NCBI GenBank assembly: GCA_032156805.1
Contig: JALDXQ010000011.1
Location: 1 to 64,000, forward strand
Reading direction: 5' to 3'
Length of the DNA: 64,000 nucleotides
Source: Gp6-AA40 sp032156805
GTDB lineage: Bacteria > Acidobacteriota > Vicinamibacteria > Vicinamibacterales > UBA2999
Shown: piece after piece, positions 52,704 through 60,376 of the stretch
Layout of the letters: every line of letters begins with the position of its first letter
How positions within the stretch are numbered: position 1 is the first letter of the stretch
Made by a program: the position numbers and the translations under genes
The notes under the pieces: generated by a model
What the model saw: only the letters and a program-made list of their open reading frames with translations
What the model was told of the DNA's origin: nothing
The model's database searches: none

Positions 52704-53024
52704 TTGGCGAAAGCGCCTGATGGGTTCGTCTCGCTGAAAGCGCTCAAGCAGGAGACTCTTTCCTCCCGTGACACGCTCGATCTGCTTCGCCGGATCTACT
52801 TCAAGACGACCCGCCACACGATCGAGCACGACTTCGCGCACGCCATCGAACTGCTCAAGAGCCTGGAGTCGGAAGAGGAACGCGAGAAGGCAACCGCCTA
52901 CATGCACGGCCTGTCCGAGCTGCGGAAGGAATGGAGCCCGCGGAAGAGAGGTTCAAAGTTGGACGTTCAAAGTTCAAAGTTGACAAAGCGACGTTCGACG
53001 TCGCACAAGCGAAGTTCAAAGTAG
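52704..53024 (+). CDS. Small hypothetical protein with repeat-derived tail
   Basis: 106 residues starting at TTG 52704, one base after the polX stop, with GGAGG 7 nt upstream. The first 80 residues are helical and charged (LLRRIYFKTTRHTIEHDFAH, KATAYMHGLSELRKEW). From about residue 83 the sequence is Ser/Lys/Arg-rich because it is encoded by the GTTCAAA heptamer repeats at 52952-53023. The original stop was probably lost when the repeats arose. The function is unknown. Confidence 0.65.
   Translation: MAKAPDGFVSLKALKQETLSSRDTLDLLRRIYFKTTRHTIEHDFAHAIELLKSLESEEEREKATAYMHGLSELRKEWSPRKRGSKLDVQSSKLTKRRSTSHKRSSK
52952..53023. repeat. GTTCAAA heptamer repeats inside the 3' end of a gene
   Basis: Units GTTCAAA, GTTGGAC, GTTCAAA, GTTCAAA and GTTGACA follow at 7-nt steps; a final AAGTTCAAAGTAG closes the patch. 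A CGACGTTCGACGTCG palindrome lies in the middle. Confidence 0.8.
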
Positions 53025-53033
53025 CGGTGCTTT

Positions 53034-53801
53034 CTACTTCTCGAGGACGATCTTCTTTCGCGCCGTCGTGCGCAGAACCTCCGGTATGTTTCGATTCGTC
53101 GACAACGTCCGCAGGTCCTTCTCGTTGAGCCGCGACAGCAGGTTCATCGACACGGCGAGCGGCGTCTTGGGATTCCTGGCCAGAGCCGACACGACCACGT
53201 AGCTCTTCATCCAATTCCGGTTGTGCGAGATGATGCGCAGGATCTCGTCCGATACGCTGGACATCTTCGCGATCGCTTCCACTTCAGAGTCGGTCAGCTT
53301 CGGACTGCTCAGCACCGCGACCGCAATCAACTTGTTCGGATCGCGGATCAGAATCGCGCGCTCCTCGCGCGTGCCCTTGGTCGCCCGCGCCATCTTCTGA
53401 GGGACGTTCATCTCGGCCAACCGCTGCATCGCCGACTTCTCGTCGTCCTCATCGTCGGCAATGTCAGGACCCGCCGCCGTGTCGACGATCGGCTTATCGG
53501 CCTCTGTCGAGGGAACATCTCCGGCCGTGACGCCGCGCTGCGCGAAGAAGTCGCGCATCTCCCCTGACACGTCGGTCCGCGCCAGGAAGGCAGACAGCGA
53601 CGCAGGCGGAATCACCGCCAGCGTGGCTTCCGCAGCAGCGGCAATCTCGGGCTCGGGATCGCCGGTCAGCATGACAAGGAGGGCCAGCTGTTCGTGTGCG
53701 CGCGTGGCAAGGGCGCCTTGCGCCGCCTGCAGGCGAACGTCACGGGCCACATCGCCCTTCCGAAAGAAGTCGAGGAGCGGAGTCTTGAAGCCGATATCCA
53801 T
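53034..53801 (-). CDS. Helical repeat protein (HEAT/DUF2336-like)
   Basis: 255 residues without signal peptide. Alpha-helical repeats resembling HEAT occur at both ends (LQAAQGALATRAHEQLALLV; LIAVAVLSSPKLTDSEVEAI; MKSYVVVSALARNPKTPLAV). An acidic linker DIADDEDDEKSAM stands between them (about 113-125). This pattern is similar to uncharacterised proteins in Acidobacteriota and Myxococcota. GAGG is 6 nt upstream of the ATG; thiE2 lies 3 nt upstream. Confidence 0.65.
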   Translation of the reverse strand: MDIGFKTPLLDFFRKGDVARDVRLQAAQGALATRAHEQLALLVMLTGDPEPEIAAAAEATLAVIPPASLSAFLARTDVSGEMRDFFAQRGVTAGDVPSTEADKPIVDTAAGPDIADDEDDEKSAMQRLAEMNVPQKMARATKGTREERAILIRDPNKLIAVAVLSSPKLTDSEVEAIAKMSSVSDEILRIISHNRNWMKSYVVVSALARNPKTPLAVSMNLLSRLNEKDLRTLSTNRNIPEVLRTTARKKIVLEK

Positions 53802-53804
53802 GGG

Positions 53805-54446
53805 CTACCTCGAATTGTCCCATGCCGCGAGCGCGGCGGTCACCGTGGCCGGGAGTTCTTCCTCGGGACCATCCGAGAACAGACCAATTGCCGCAAATCC
53901 CGCGCAGGCTGTTCCGGCCAGACGCCTGGCGTTGTCGAGCGTGACGCCGCCGACGCCGAGCACTGGGACTCCTCGCGCTGCAGTTGCTGCGGTCGTGAAG
54001 CCGGTGACTCCTGCCGCGGCCTGATTCGGCTTGGAGGCCGTCTGGAATACCGTGCCGAAGAGCAGGTAGTCGAGGGCGCCTTCTACCGACAACGTTGCCA
54101 CCTCGTCGCGGCTGTGAACCGATCGTCCAATCAAAAAGGCGGGCGGCGTGACCGCTCGGACGCGCCGTGCGGGCACAGAGTCACCGCGCAGATGAACGCC
54201 ATGCGCTCCAGCGGCAAGTGCCACATCCGCGCGATCGTTGACGAGGACGCGTGCCCGCGTCCCTCGTACGGCCGTCACCGCGTGTTGAACCAGCGTGAGC
54301 AGCGCGCCGTCAGCCATGTCCCTTTCGCGAATGTGAATGAGATGAATGCCAGCGCGTGCCGCCAGGCCAATCCGTCGAACCAGCGCCTCCTCGGCATGCG
54401 GACCGAGGCGCCGGCGGTCGGTGATCATGCAAACGACGGGACCCAC
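53805..54446 (-). CDS. Second ThiE/TenI-like thiamine-phosphate synthase
   Basis: 213 residues. GTG 54446, 8 nt after the preceding stop, gives MGPVVCMITDRRRLG; the frame is open further upstream but overlaps another gene. ThiE-type motifs are LIHIRERDM, VLVNDRADVALAAGAHGVHL, LLFGTVFQTASKPNQAA and VPVLGVGGVTLDNA. The VF-T loop differs from the GPVFPTxTK of the thiE at 20618, so it may be a TenI-like paralogue with another role. Confidence 0.8.
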   Translation of the reverse strand: MGPVVCMITDRRRLGPHAEEALVRRIGLAARAGIHLIHIRERDMADGALLTLVQHAVTAVRGTRARVLVNDRADVALAAGAHGVHLRGDSVPARRVRAVTPPAFLIGRSVHSRDEVATLSVEGALDYLLFGTVFQTASKPNQAAAGVTGFTTAATAARGVPVLGVGGVTLDNARRLAGTACAGFAAIGLFSDGPEEELPATVTAALAAWDNSR

Positions 54447-54454
54447 GCGGGAGC

Positions 54455-54721
54455 CTACTCTTCGGCGGTCGGTCTGGTGAGCGAGATGACGTGCTCGAGG
54501 CGGCGTTCCGAGAAGAACGCGTGTATCTCCGCAACCGCGGCGCCCATGTTGACGATACCGAGGCCGGAAACCGCGCCCCTGACGAAGTTGTTGATCATCA
54601 ACGCGTGGATGAACGGCATTCCCTGGGCAAAGTAATTCCGATCCCAGAACTGAGACCACGGGGCAAGCAGGAGCACTGCCCCAGTCTCCAGGAAGAAGGC
54701 CGTCAACAGCAGGCGCATCAC
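54455..54721 (-). CDS. Small two-helix membrane protein
   Basis: 88 residues with a hydrophobic N-terminal helix (LLLTAFFLETGAVLLLAPW) and a second moderately hydrophobic helix (NNFVRGAVSGLGIVNMGAAV). The C-terminal part is charged (HAFFSERRLEHVISL). It overlaps the TPR gene by 4 nt. No family was recognised. Confidence 0.6.
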   Translation of the reverse strand: MMRLLLTAFFLETGAVLLLAPWSQFWDRNYFAQGMPFIHALMINNFVRGAVSGLGIVNMGAAVAEIHAFFSERRLEHVISLTRPTAEE

Positions 54722-55947
54722 GGTTTGCCGATTTCAGTTTGCGACAGATGCGCGATTCGTTCCCGTACGTCTCGATACCCGGAGGATTCCGAGTCTACTT
54801 CCATGAAGAGCGCCAGCGCACGCGAGCCCTCTCCTTGTCGAGCCAGCGTATCGGCCAGGTCGTACATGACGTCGAGCCGATCTTCGGCGGCCGGCGCGGG
54901 CGCCTCCAGCGCACGCTCCATCCAGCCGACCGCAGCCTGCAGGTCGTCCCGCCCGAGAGAAATGCGAGCGAGGTGAGCCGAGGCCTCGAATCGCATCGCC
55001 GGCATTCGCGATGCTTCCTCGAGACTCGCGATCGCCTCGTCAATCTTGTTGTCGGCGAGGTACTCGAGTCCGCGATCGAGCTGGTCGCGCGCGCGCGTCT
55101 CCTGATCGCGGGCAACCTTCCCCCTCAGCTCCTCGAAGAACGACTCGAGGGGCAACGGCTCTTCCGTCGGCCCGGCGGAAACCGGTTCCTGAGCAGCAGC
55201 GACCTCAGCAACACTTCCAGCCACTTCCTCTCCGACCACTTCCTCGACAGGTGCCGGCGCGTCCTCGATCGCGGGTGCAACTTCCGCCACTGGTGGCGCG
55301 ACCTCCTCGACAGGCGTCACTGCGGCGAGCTTCTCGCGAATCTCCTGATCCTCTGGATCCAGCCGCGCTGCTTCTTTCAGTGTGTCGAACGCTTCGGCGA
55401 CCCGTTCTTCCTTCGCCAGCAGATCTGCAACGCTCATAACGAGTCGCGCTGCCTGCTTTGATTCACCGCGCTCGATGAGCGCGCTGGCCGCCACGTTTCT
55501 CGCCTCGACGGGAGCGTCACCGAGCTGACCCAGGCGAATCAGACAATCGACCGCGCCCTGCTCGTTGCCCGCCGCGCGGCGGTCCTGAATCAGCCGGCCG
55601 TAGTGCGACCTTGCATCCAGCGACAAGCCGTTTCGTCCGGCGATATCAGCCAACTGCCAGAGCGCGTGATCGTCACCGCTGCGGACCTTGAGCACCTTCT
55701 TGTAAACCGCGGACGCGCGCGGAAAGAATCCCTCGCCGTAGAGATGATCCGCCGCGCGGTTGAATTGCTCCGCGGCGCGGTCGGCATCACCAGCTTTGAC
55801 GTAGAGGTCGCCAAGGGCGTTGACGGTGTTCCAGTCGCTCGGCTTGTCTTCCACGAGGCGGACGTACTCCTCGATGGCGGCGACCAGCTTGCCCTGCTTG
55901 AGAAGCTTGTCGGCTTTCTTGAGTGTTTCCTCGCGATCGACCGGCAC
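54718..55947 (-). CDS. Cytoplasmic TPR protein
   Basis: 409 residues in two TPR blocks (about 1-205 and 290-400), for example KADKLLKQGKLVAAIEEYVR and DRGLEYLADNKIDEAIASLE. A linker rich in Glu, Val, Ala and Pro (about 212-270) lies between them. There is no signal peptide. GTG 55947 directly follows the rnhB TGA. The layout resembles scaffold proteins of gliding or secretion systems in deltaproteobacteria, but no role can be set. Confidence 0.72.
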   Translation of the reverse strand: MPVDREETLKKADKLLKQGKLVAAIEEYVRLVEDKPSDWNTVNALGDLYVKAGDADRAAEQFNRAADHLYGEGFFPRASAVYKKVLKVRSGDDHALWQLADIAGRNGLSLDARSHYGRLIQDRRAAGNEQGAVDCLIRLGQLGDAPVEARNVAASALIERGESKQAARLVMSVADLLAKEERVAEAFDTLKEAARLDPEDQEIREKLAAVTPVEEVAPPVAEVAPAIEDAPAPVEEVVGEEVAGSVAEVAAAQEPVSAGPTEEPLPLESFFEELRGKVARDQETRARDQLDRGLEYLADNKIDEAIASLEEASRMPAMRFEASAHLARISLGRDDLQAAVGWMERALEAPAPAAEDRLDVMYDLADTLARQGEGSRALALFMEVDSESSGYRDVRERIAHLSQTEIGKP

Positions 55948-56574
55948 TCACTCGATCCTATCAAACAGACTCGCCTGGGGCTTGAAGGAGCGGCGATGCA
56001 GTGGCGAGTATCCGAACTGCTCGACGGCGGCCCGATGTTCGGCGGTGGCATATCCCTTGTGCCGGTCGTACCCGTAGCGGGGATCGCTCTGATGTTCGAT
56101 CATCATCTGACGATCGCGAGAGACCTTGGCGACGATTGAGGCGGCCGCGATGGCCGCGCAGCGGCGATCGCCGTGGAGGACGCCGCGCTGCGCGATCGGC
56201 AGATCGGGAATGCGAAAAGCGTCGACGAGCACCGCGTCGGGCAACGGCGCCAACGCGAGCACGGCCCGCCGCATGGCCTGCAGCGACGCCTGGTGGATAT
56301 TGATGGCGTCGATCTCAGGTGGCTGCACGAAGCACACCGCCCAGGCCAGCGCGCGGCTCGTGATCAACTCGTTCAGGCGCTCCCGCTCCGGGGCGGTCAA
56401 CATCTTCGAGTCGGCGAGCCCGGGGATGTGGAGATCGGGATCCAGCACCACCGCTCCCGCCACGACAGGGCCGGCCAGGCATCCCCGGCCAACTTCGTCG
56501 CATCCGGCAATGCGGTAGAAGCCCCAGCGTCGCAGCGCGTTTTCGATCGCCCTCGTCGCGCGGACCCGCACCAT
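55948..56574 (-). CDS. rnhB: Ribonuclease HII
   Basis: 208 residues that remove RNA from RNA-DNA hybrids. The catalytic Asp-Glu pair is in GCDEVGRGCLAGPVVAGAV, a third Asp in AVLVDAFRI and a fourth within AAASIVAKVSRDRQM. The length is normal. It starts 10 nt after rplS in the conserved rpsP-rimM-trmD-rplS-rnhB order. Confidence 0.96.
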   Translation of the reverse strand: MVRVRATRAIENALRRWGFYRIAGCDEVGRGCLAGPVVAGAVVLDPDLHIPGLADSKMLTAPERERLNELITSRALAWAVCFVQPPEIDAINIHQASLQAMRRAVLALAPLPDAVLVDAFRIPDLPIAQRGVLHGDRRCAAIAAASIVAKVSRDRQMMIEHQSDPRYGYDRHKGYATAEHRAAVEQFGYSPLHRRSFKPQASLFDRIE

Positions 56575-56584
56575 GGCTGTGCCA

Positions 56585-56929
56585 CTACGCGCGCTTGGTT
56601 TCCTTCATGCGCGCCGCCTTCCCCTTCAGATTGCGGAGGAAGTACAGCTTGGCACGGCGGACGCGGGCGGATCGCACGACGTCAACCTTGGCAATCGTCG
56701 GCGAGTGCAGCGGAAAGATTCGCTCGACGCCCTGACCGAACGACACCTTGCGCACGGTGAAGGAGGATCGCAGGCCACCGCGGTGCAGCCCGATGACGAT
56801 GCCTTCGAAGATCTGGATGCGTTCCTTGTCGCCCTCGCGCACCTTCACGTGCACGCGGACCGTGTCTCCAGACTTCATGTCCGGCCTTTCGGTCATCTGG
56901 GACTTTTCGGCCAAGTCAATCGCGCTCAT
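56585..56929 (-). CDS. rplS: 50S ribosomal protein L19
   Basis: 114 residues. ATG 56929 was chosen (GGAGAGA 2-3 nt upstream) over an earlier ATG at 56947. GDTVRVHVKVREGDKERIQ, FEGIVIGLHRGGLRSSFTVR and GVERIFPLHSPTIAKVDVVR are L19 motifs; the C terminus is basic (RAKLYFLRNLKGKAARMKE). Confidence 0.97.
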   Translation of the reverse strand: MSAIDLAEKSQMTERPDMKSGDTVRVHVKVREGDKERIQIFEGIVIGLHRGGLRSSFTVRKVSFGQGVERIFPLHSPTIAKVDVVRSARVRRAKLYFLRNLKGKAARMKETKRA

Positions 56930-56952
56930 TGCTCTCTCCTCGCACACACACA

Positions 56953-57047
56953 GGTCCGGCTGAAGCCGGACGCTACGACCGCCACGGTCCGGGAAGCCGG
57001 ACGCTACGAATGCACAATCAGGACGTAGTGTCCGGCTTTAGCCGGAC
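56953..57047. repeat. Three REP-like palindrome copies between rplS and trmD
   Basis: GGTCCGGCTGAAGCCGGACG followed by CTACG is at 56953-56977; a shorter GGTCCGGGAAGCCGGACGCT copy begins at about 56987; and CGTAGTGTCCGGCTTTAGCC followed by GGAC is at 57024-57047. The first two are in reverse orientation to the third. The last one is inside trmD. Confidence 0.82.
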
Positions 57048-57785
57048 TCCTTCCCGTTCGCGCTGGATCTCGTCGAGCATCGTCCGCTCTTCGTCATCGA
57101 GCGTCGCTGATGCGATCAAATCCGGCCGCCGATCCAGCGTGCGAACCAACGCGGCCTTCCGCCGCCACCGGCGAACATCACCGTGGTGCCCCGACAGCAA
57201 CACATCGGGTACTCGATGCCCTGCGATCTCCGCCGGACGGGTGTAGTGCGGGTAATCGAGCAGGCCACGCGTAAACGACTCCTGTACGACCGACTGCTCA
57301 TCCCCGACAACACCCGGCACCAGCCGGCTGACGGCATCGACGACGACCAGCGCCGCCAGCTCACCACCACTCAACACGTAGTCGCCGATCGAAATCTCCT
57401 CGCTGGCGACCATGTCCCGAACCCGCTCGTCCATCCCCTCGTAGCGACCGCACAGCAACACGATGTGCTCGAGACGAGTGAGCCGCTCGGCCTCCGCCTG
57501 CGTGAACGTCCGACCTTGTGGCGACAGCAGCACCACCGTACCGGGCACTCCGCGAGTGGCGCGAATATCCTCGACCGCCCGCATCAGCGGCTCGACCTTC
57601 ATCACCATCCCGGGGCCGCCCCCGTATGGCACATCGTCAACCGTCCGGTGGCGGTCGGTCGTCCAGTCCCGGAGATCGTGCACCGCCACATCCAGCAGGC
57701 CGCGCTCGACGCCCCGACTCACCACACCCTCGCCGAGGCCCGCTTCGATCATCGCGGGGAAGATGGTGACGATGTCGAACTTCAA
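57018..57785 (-). CDS. trmD: tRNA (guanine-37-N1)-methyltransferase
   Basis: 255 residues of the SPOUT family. FDIVTIFPAMIEAGLGEGVV, DDVPYGGGPGMVMKVEP, LLCGRYEGMDERV and DYVLSGGELAALVVVDAVSRL are TrmD signatures; the knot binds SAM. It starts at TTG 57785, 10 nt after rimM. The last ten or so codons (GVRLKPDTTS) are the REP-like element read through, so the native C terminus was probably altered by that element. Confidence 0.96.
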   Translation of the reverse strand: MKFDIVTIFPAMIEAGLGEGVVSRGVERGLLDVAVHDLRDWTTDRHRTVDDVPYGGGPGMVMKVEPLMRAVEDIRATRGVPGTVVLLSPQGRTFTQAEAERLTRLEHIVLLCGRYEGMDERVRDMVASEEISIGDYVLSGGELAALVVVDAVSRLVPGVVGDEQSVVQESFTRGLLDYPHYTRPAEIAGHRVPDVLLSGHHGDVRRWRRKAALVRTLDRRPDLIASATLDDEERTMLDEIQREREGVRLKPDTTS

Positions 57786-57795
57786 CGACTGCTAC

Positions 57796-58326
57796 CTATT
57801 TCTCATTCAACTCGAGGAGCCCGTCCGGCGGGTTGATTCGAATCCGCCGGGTTCCAATGTCAATCTCTGTACAGATATCGGCAGCAAGCGGAACCAGCAC
57901 CTCACCGCGATCCCCGGCCACACTCAGGACGCTCGCCCCTGCCCCGCCATCCACGCGCTGCACCAGACCGAGACGTTCGCCCGATACGGTTTCCACGACA
58001 CATCCAACGAGGTCGTGCACGTAGTAAGCGCCATCGGCCAGAGGCTGAAGCGCGTCCTCGGGAACCCTGAGCTCCCGGCCCGCCAGGCGCTCGACATCTT
58101 CGATCGTCGAAAAGCCCTCGAACCCGATCACCGGCCGACCGTTCTGGATCCGGGCCGAACTGATCGTGAGCGCTTCGTCGCCGCGATCCGACTGCGTCCA
58201 GAAGGTCGCCCCCTCCCGGAATCGCTCCTCCACGAAATCCGTTTCGGGTGTGACGATCACCTGCCCGCGGAGTCCGTGCGGCCTCGCAATGCGGCCGACG
58301 AGCACCATCTCAGCCCAGTCGGCCAC
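57796..58326 (-). CDS. rimM: Ribosome maturation factor RimM
   Basis: 176 residues with VLVGRIARPHGLRGQVIVTPETDF at the N terminus and the PRC-barrel domain LADGAYYVHDLVGCVVETVSGE. DICTEIDIGTRRIRINPPDGLLE ends the protein. It assists 30S head assembly by contact with S19. It lies 17 nt after khpA. Confidence 0.95.
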   Translation of the reverse strand: MADWAEMVLVGRIARPHGLRGQVIVTPETDFVEERFREGATFWTQSDRGDEALTISSARIQNGRPVIGFEGFSTIEDVERLAGRELRVPEDALQPLADGAYYVHDLVGCVVETVSGERLGLVQRVDGGAGASVLSVAGDRGEVLVPLAADICTEIDIGTRRIRINPPDGLLELNEK

Positions 58327-58343
58327 GTGAGCTTTCGGCCGCC

Positions 58344-58616
58344 TTAGTCCCGAATATCCAGCTGCACGCGAACGCCGTGGCGCTCTCCGGTCAATGCGAC
58401 CAACGTCCGCAGGGCCGCCGCGGTTCGTCCCTGCCGTCCGATGATCTTTCCCATGTCGCCCGGCGCCGTGGACAACTCGACGACGGTCATCCCACGGCGA
58501 ACCGACTCAGTAACCGTGACCGCTTCGGGGTGATCGACCAGCGTCTTGACCACGACCTCGACGACCGCAGTCAGCGGACTGCTCTTCCCGCCGTCCTGAC
58601 CCTCGCTCGCGGCCAT
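58344..58616 (-). CDS. khpA: KH-domain RNA-binding protein KhpA
   Basis: 90 residues with one type II KH domain: VVVKTLVDHPEAVTVTESV and the GKIIGRQGRTAAALRTLV loop (GxxG). Between rpsP and rimM this is the YlqC/KhpA gene, a small RNA chaperone in Gram-positive and other bacteria. Its ATG overlaps the rpsP stop (TAATG). Confidence 0.92.
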   Translation of the reverse strand: MAASEGQDGGKSSPLTAVVEVVVKTLVDHPEAVTVTESVRRGMTVVELSTAPGDMGKIIGRQGRTAAALRTLVALTGERHGVRVQLDIRD

Positions 58617-58888
58617 TACTGAGCGGGAGCCTCCACCGGCTTCGACATGTCGCGCGTGAGATGCTTCGCCAGCAGCGTCCGCACCGAGTCCGACGGCTGT
58701 GCCCCGAGCTTCAGCCAGTGCTGGATGCGCTCCTTGTTGATCTCGACGACGGCCGGCTTCGAGCGCGGGTTATACGTCCCGAGATTTTCGACAAAGCTGC
58801 TCTCGCGAGCCGACTTCGCCTCCGTCACCACCACGCGAAAGTAGGGCTTCTTCTTCGACCCTACACGTCTCATTCGAATCGCTAACAT
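58616..58888 (-). CDS. rpsP: 30S ribosomal protein S16
   Basis: 90 residues with MLAIRMRRVGSKKKPYFRVV, ENLGTYNPRSKP and ERIQHWLKLGAQPSDSV, all S16. The C-terminal tail SKPVEAPAQ is variable. It follows ffh after a 65-nt gap containing repeats. Confidence 0.97.
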   Translation of the reverse strand: MLAIRMRRVGSKKKPYFRVVVTEAKSARESSFVENLGTYNPRSKPAVVEINKERIQHWLKLGAQPSDSVRTLLAKHLTRDMSKPVEAPAQ

Positions 58889-58896
58889 GTGTTCTC

Positions 58897-58953
58897 CCGT
58901 CTCTGGACTTTAGGCTCCGGGCTCTGGCCCCCCGGGCTTCGAGGTTGGGGCCC
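58897..58953. repeat. Degenerate GGCTCTG-type heptamer patch between ffh and rpsP
   Basis: CTTTAGGCTCCGGGCTCTGG is followed by a GGCCCC/GGGGCC inverted pair around 58927-58951. It is the same class as the patches near dcd, ndk and tsf, though short. Confidence 0.5.
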
Positions 58954-60372
58954 TCACCGTGACTTGATGAGCCCCCAGGGCCCGCCCTTTTTGCGCTTCT
59001 TCCCGGCGCCATGCGGCGTTTGAAATCCCGCATGCGGCTGCATCTTGGGCATGCCCTTCATGCCTCGCATCGCAGGCGTTCCGCCTCGCCCGATCATCTG
59101 CAGCACGCGCTTCATCTCCCCAAACTGCTTGAGGAGACGGTTCACGTCTTCAACCGACGTGCCGCTTCCCGCGGCGATGCGCTTCCGCCGGCTGCCGTTG
59201 ATGATCTGATCGTTGCGCCGCTCGTCTGGCGTCATCGACGAGATGATCGCTTCCACCCGTGCGAGCTGCTTTTCGTCCGGCTTGTTCTGGGCGAGCTCTT
59301 TCAGGTTCCCGAGGCCCGGGATCATGCCCAGGATGCTTTCGAGCGGCCCCATCCGCTTGAGCGTTCGAAGCTGGGTACGGAAGTCATCGAGAGAAAACTG
59401 GTTCTTGCGAAGCTTCTCTTCGAGCTCCTCGGCCTCGTTCTCACCGATCGCCTGCTCGGCCTTCTCGATGAGCGAGAGCACGTCGCCCATCCCGAGGATG
59501 CGCGACACGATTCGGTCGGGATGAAAGAGCTCGAGGTCCTCGAGCCGCTCACCGCTGCCGATGAACGCGACCGGGACGCCAACGACCGACACCACCGACA
59601 GCGCCGCGCCGCCGCGTGCGTCACCATCGAGCTTGGTCAGGACGACGCCGGTGACTCCGATGCGTCGATTGAATTCGCCCGCGCTCTTGATCGCGTCCTG
59701 ACCGGTCATCGAGTCGGCGACATACAGGAGGTCTGACGGTTTCACGACGTCCTTGATCGCCTGCAGTTCGTTCATCAGGTCGTCGTCGATGTGCAGACGA
59801 CCCGCGGTGTCGACGATGACCGTATCGAATCCCTTGGCTCTGGCTTCAGCCAGCGCGCCGGAGGCTCGTGCCACCGGGTCCATCGTCTCGGGTGCGTAAA
59901 CCTTGACCTCTGCTTTCTCACCCACCACGGACAACTGCTGGATGGCGGCCGGTCGTCGGACGTCGGTCGACACCATCAGCGGGTGGCGGCCCTGACGGCG
60001 CAGCCAGCGACCGAGCTTGCCGCAGGTCGTGGTCTTGCCGGAACCCTGGAGTCCGAGCAGGAGTACCACGCGCGGAGTCGGCGCGTCCTTCTTCAGACCG
60101 CCTTCAGTTGTGCCAAACAGGGCAAGCAGTTCGTCGCGGACGATCATGACGACCTGCTGGACCGGGGTCAGGCTCTTGAGCACCGCCTGGTCGGTCGCCT
60201 TGTCGCGAACACGGTCGACAAAAGCCTTGACGACCTGGAAGTTGACGTCCGCCTCGAGGAGCGCGAGGCGGATCTCGCGCAGCGCCGATTCGACGTGCTC
60301 CTCGGTCAGGCGCACCTCACCCCTCAGGGACGTGAAGGCGCTCTGGATGCGGGTACTTAGGGATTCAAACAA
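58954..60372 (-). CDS. ffh: Signal recognition particle protein Ffh
   Basis: 472 residues with the NG GTPase domain (LLGLQGSGKTTTCGKLGRWL, DTAGRLHIDD, LTKLDGDARGGAAL). The methionine-rich M domain follows (about 300-472), with FGEMKRVLQMIGRGGTPAMRG. It targets membrane proteins to the Sec translocon together with 4.5S RNA (not seen here). It starts at TTG; TAAGAT stands 6 nt before, overlapping the stop of the methyltransferase gene. Confidence 0.97.
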   Translation of the reverse strand: MFESLSTRIQSAFTSLRGEVRLTEEHVESALREIRLALLEADVNFQVVKAFVDRVRDKATDQAVLKSLTPVQQVVMIVRDELLALFGTTEGGLKKDAPTPRVVLLLGLQGSGKTTTCGKLGRWLRRQGRHPLMVSTDVRRPAAIQQLSVVGEKAEVKVYAPETMDPVARASGALAEARAKGFDTVIVDTAGRLHIDDDLMNELQAIKDVVKPSDLLYVADSMTGQDAIKSAGEFNRRIGVTGVVLTKLDGDARGGAALSVVSVVGVPVAFIGSGERLEDLELFHPDRIVSRILGMGDVLSLIEKAEQAIGENEAEELEEKLRKNQFSLDDFRTQLRTLKRMGPLESILGMIPGLGNLKELAQNKPDEKQLARVEAIISSMTPDERRNDQIINGSRRKRIAAGSGTSVEDVNRLLKQFGEMKRVLQMIGRGGTPAMRGMKGMPKMQPHAGFQTPHGAGKKRKKGGPWGLIKSR

Positions 60373-60376
60373 ACCC

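Noticed and set aside
51617..52774. Minus-strand open frame of 385 codons opposite polX
   Set aside because: Antisense to the palm and PHP domains of PolX; no family features or ribosome binding site.
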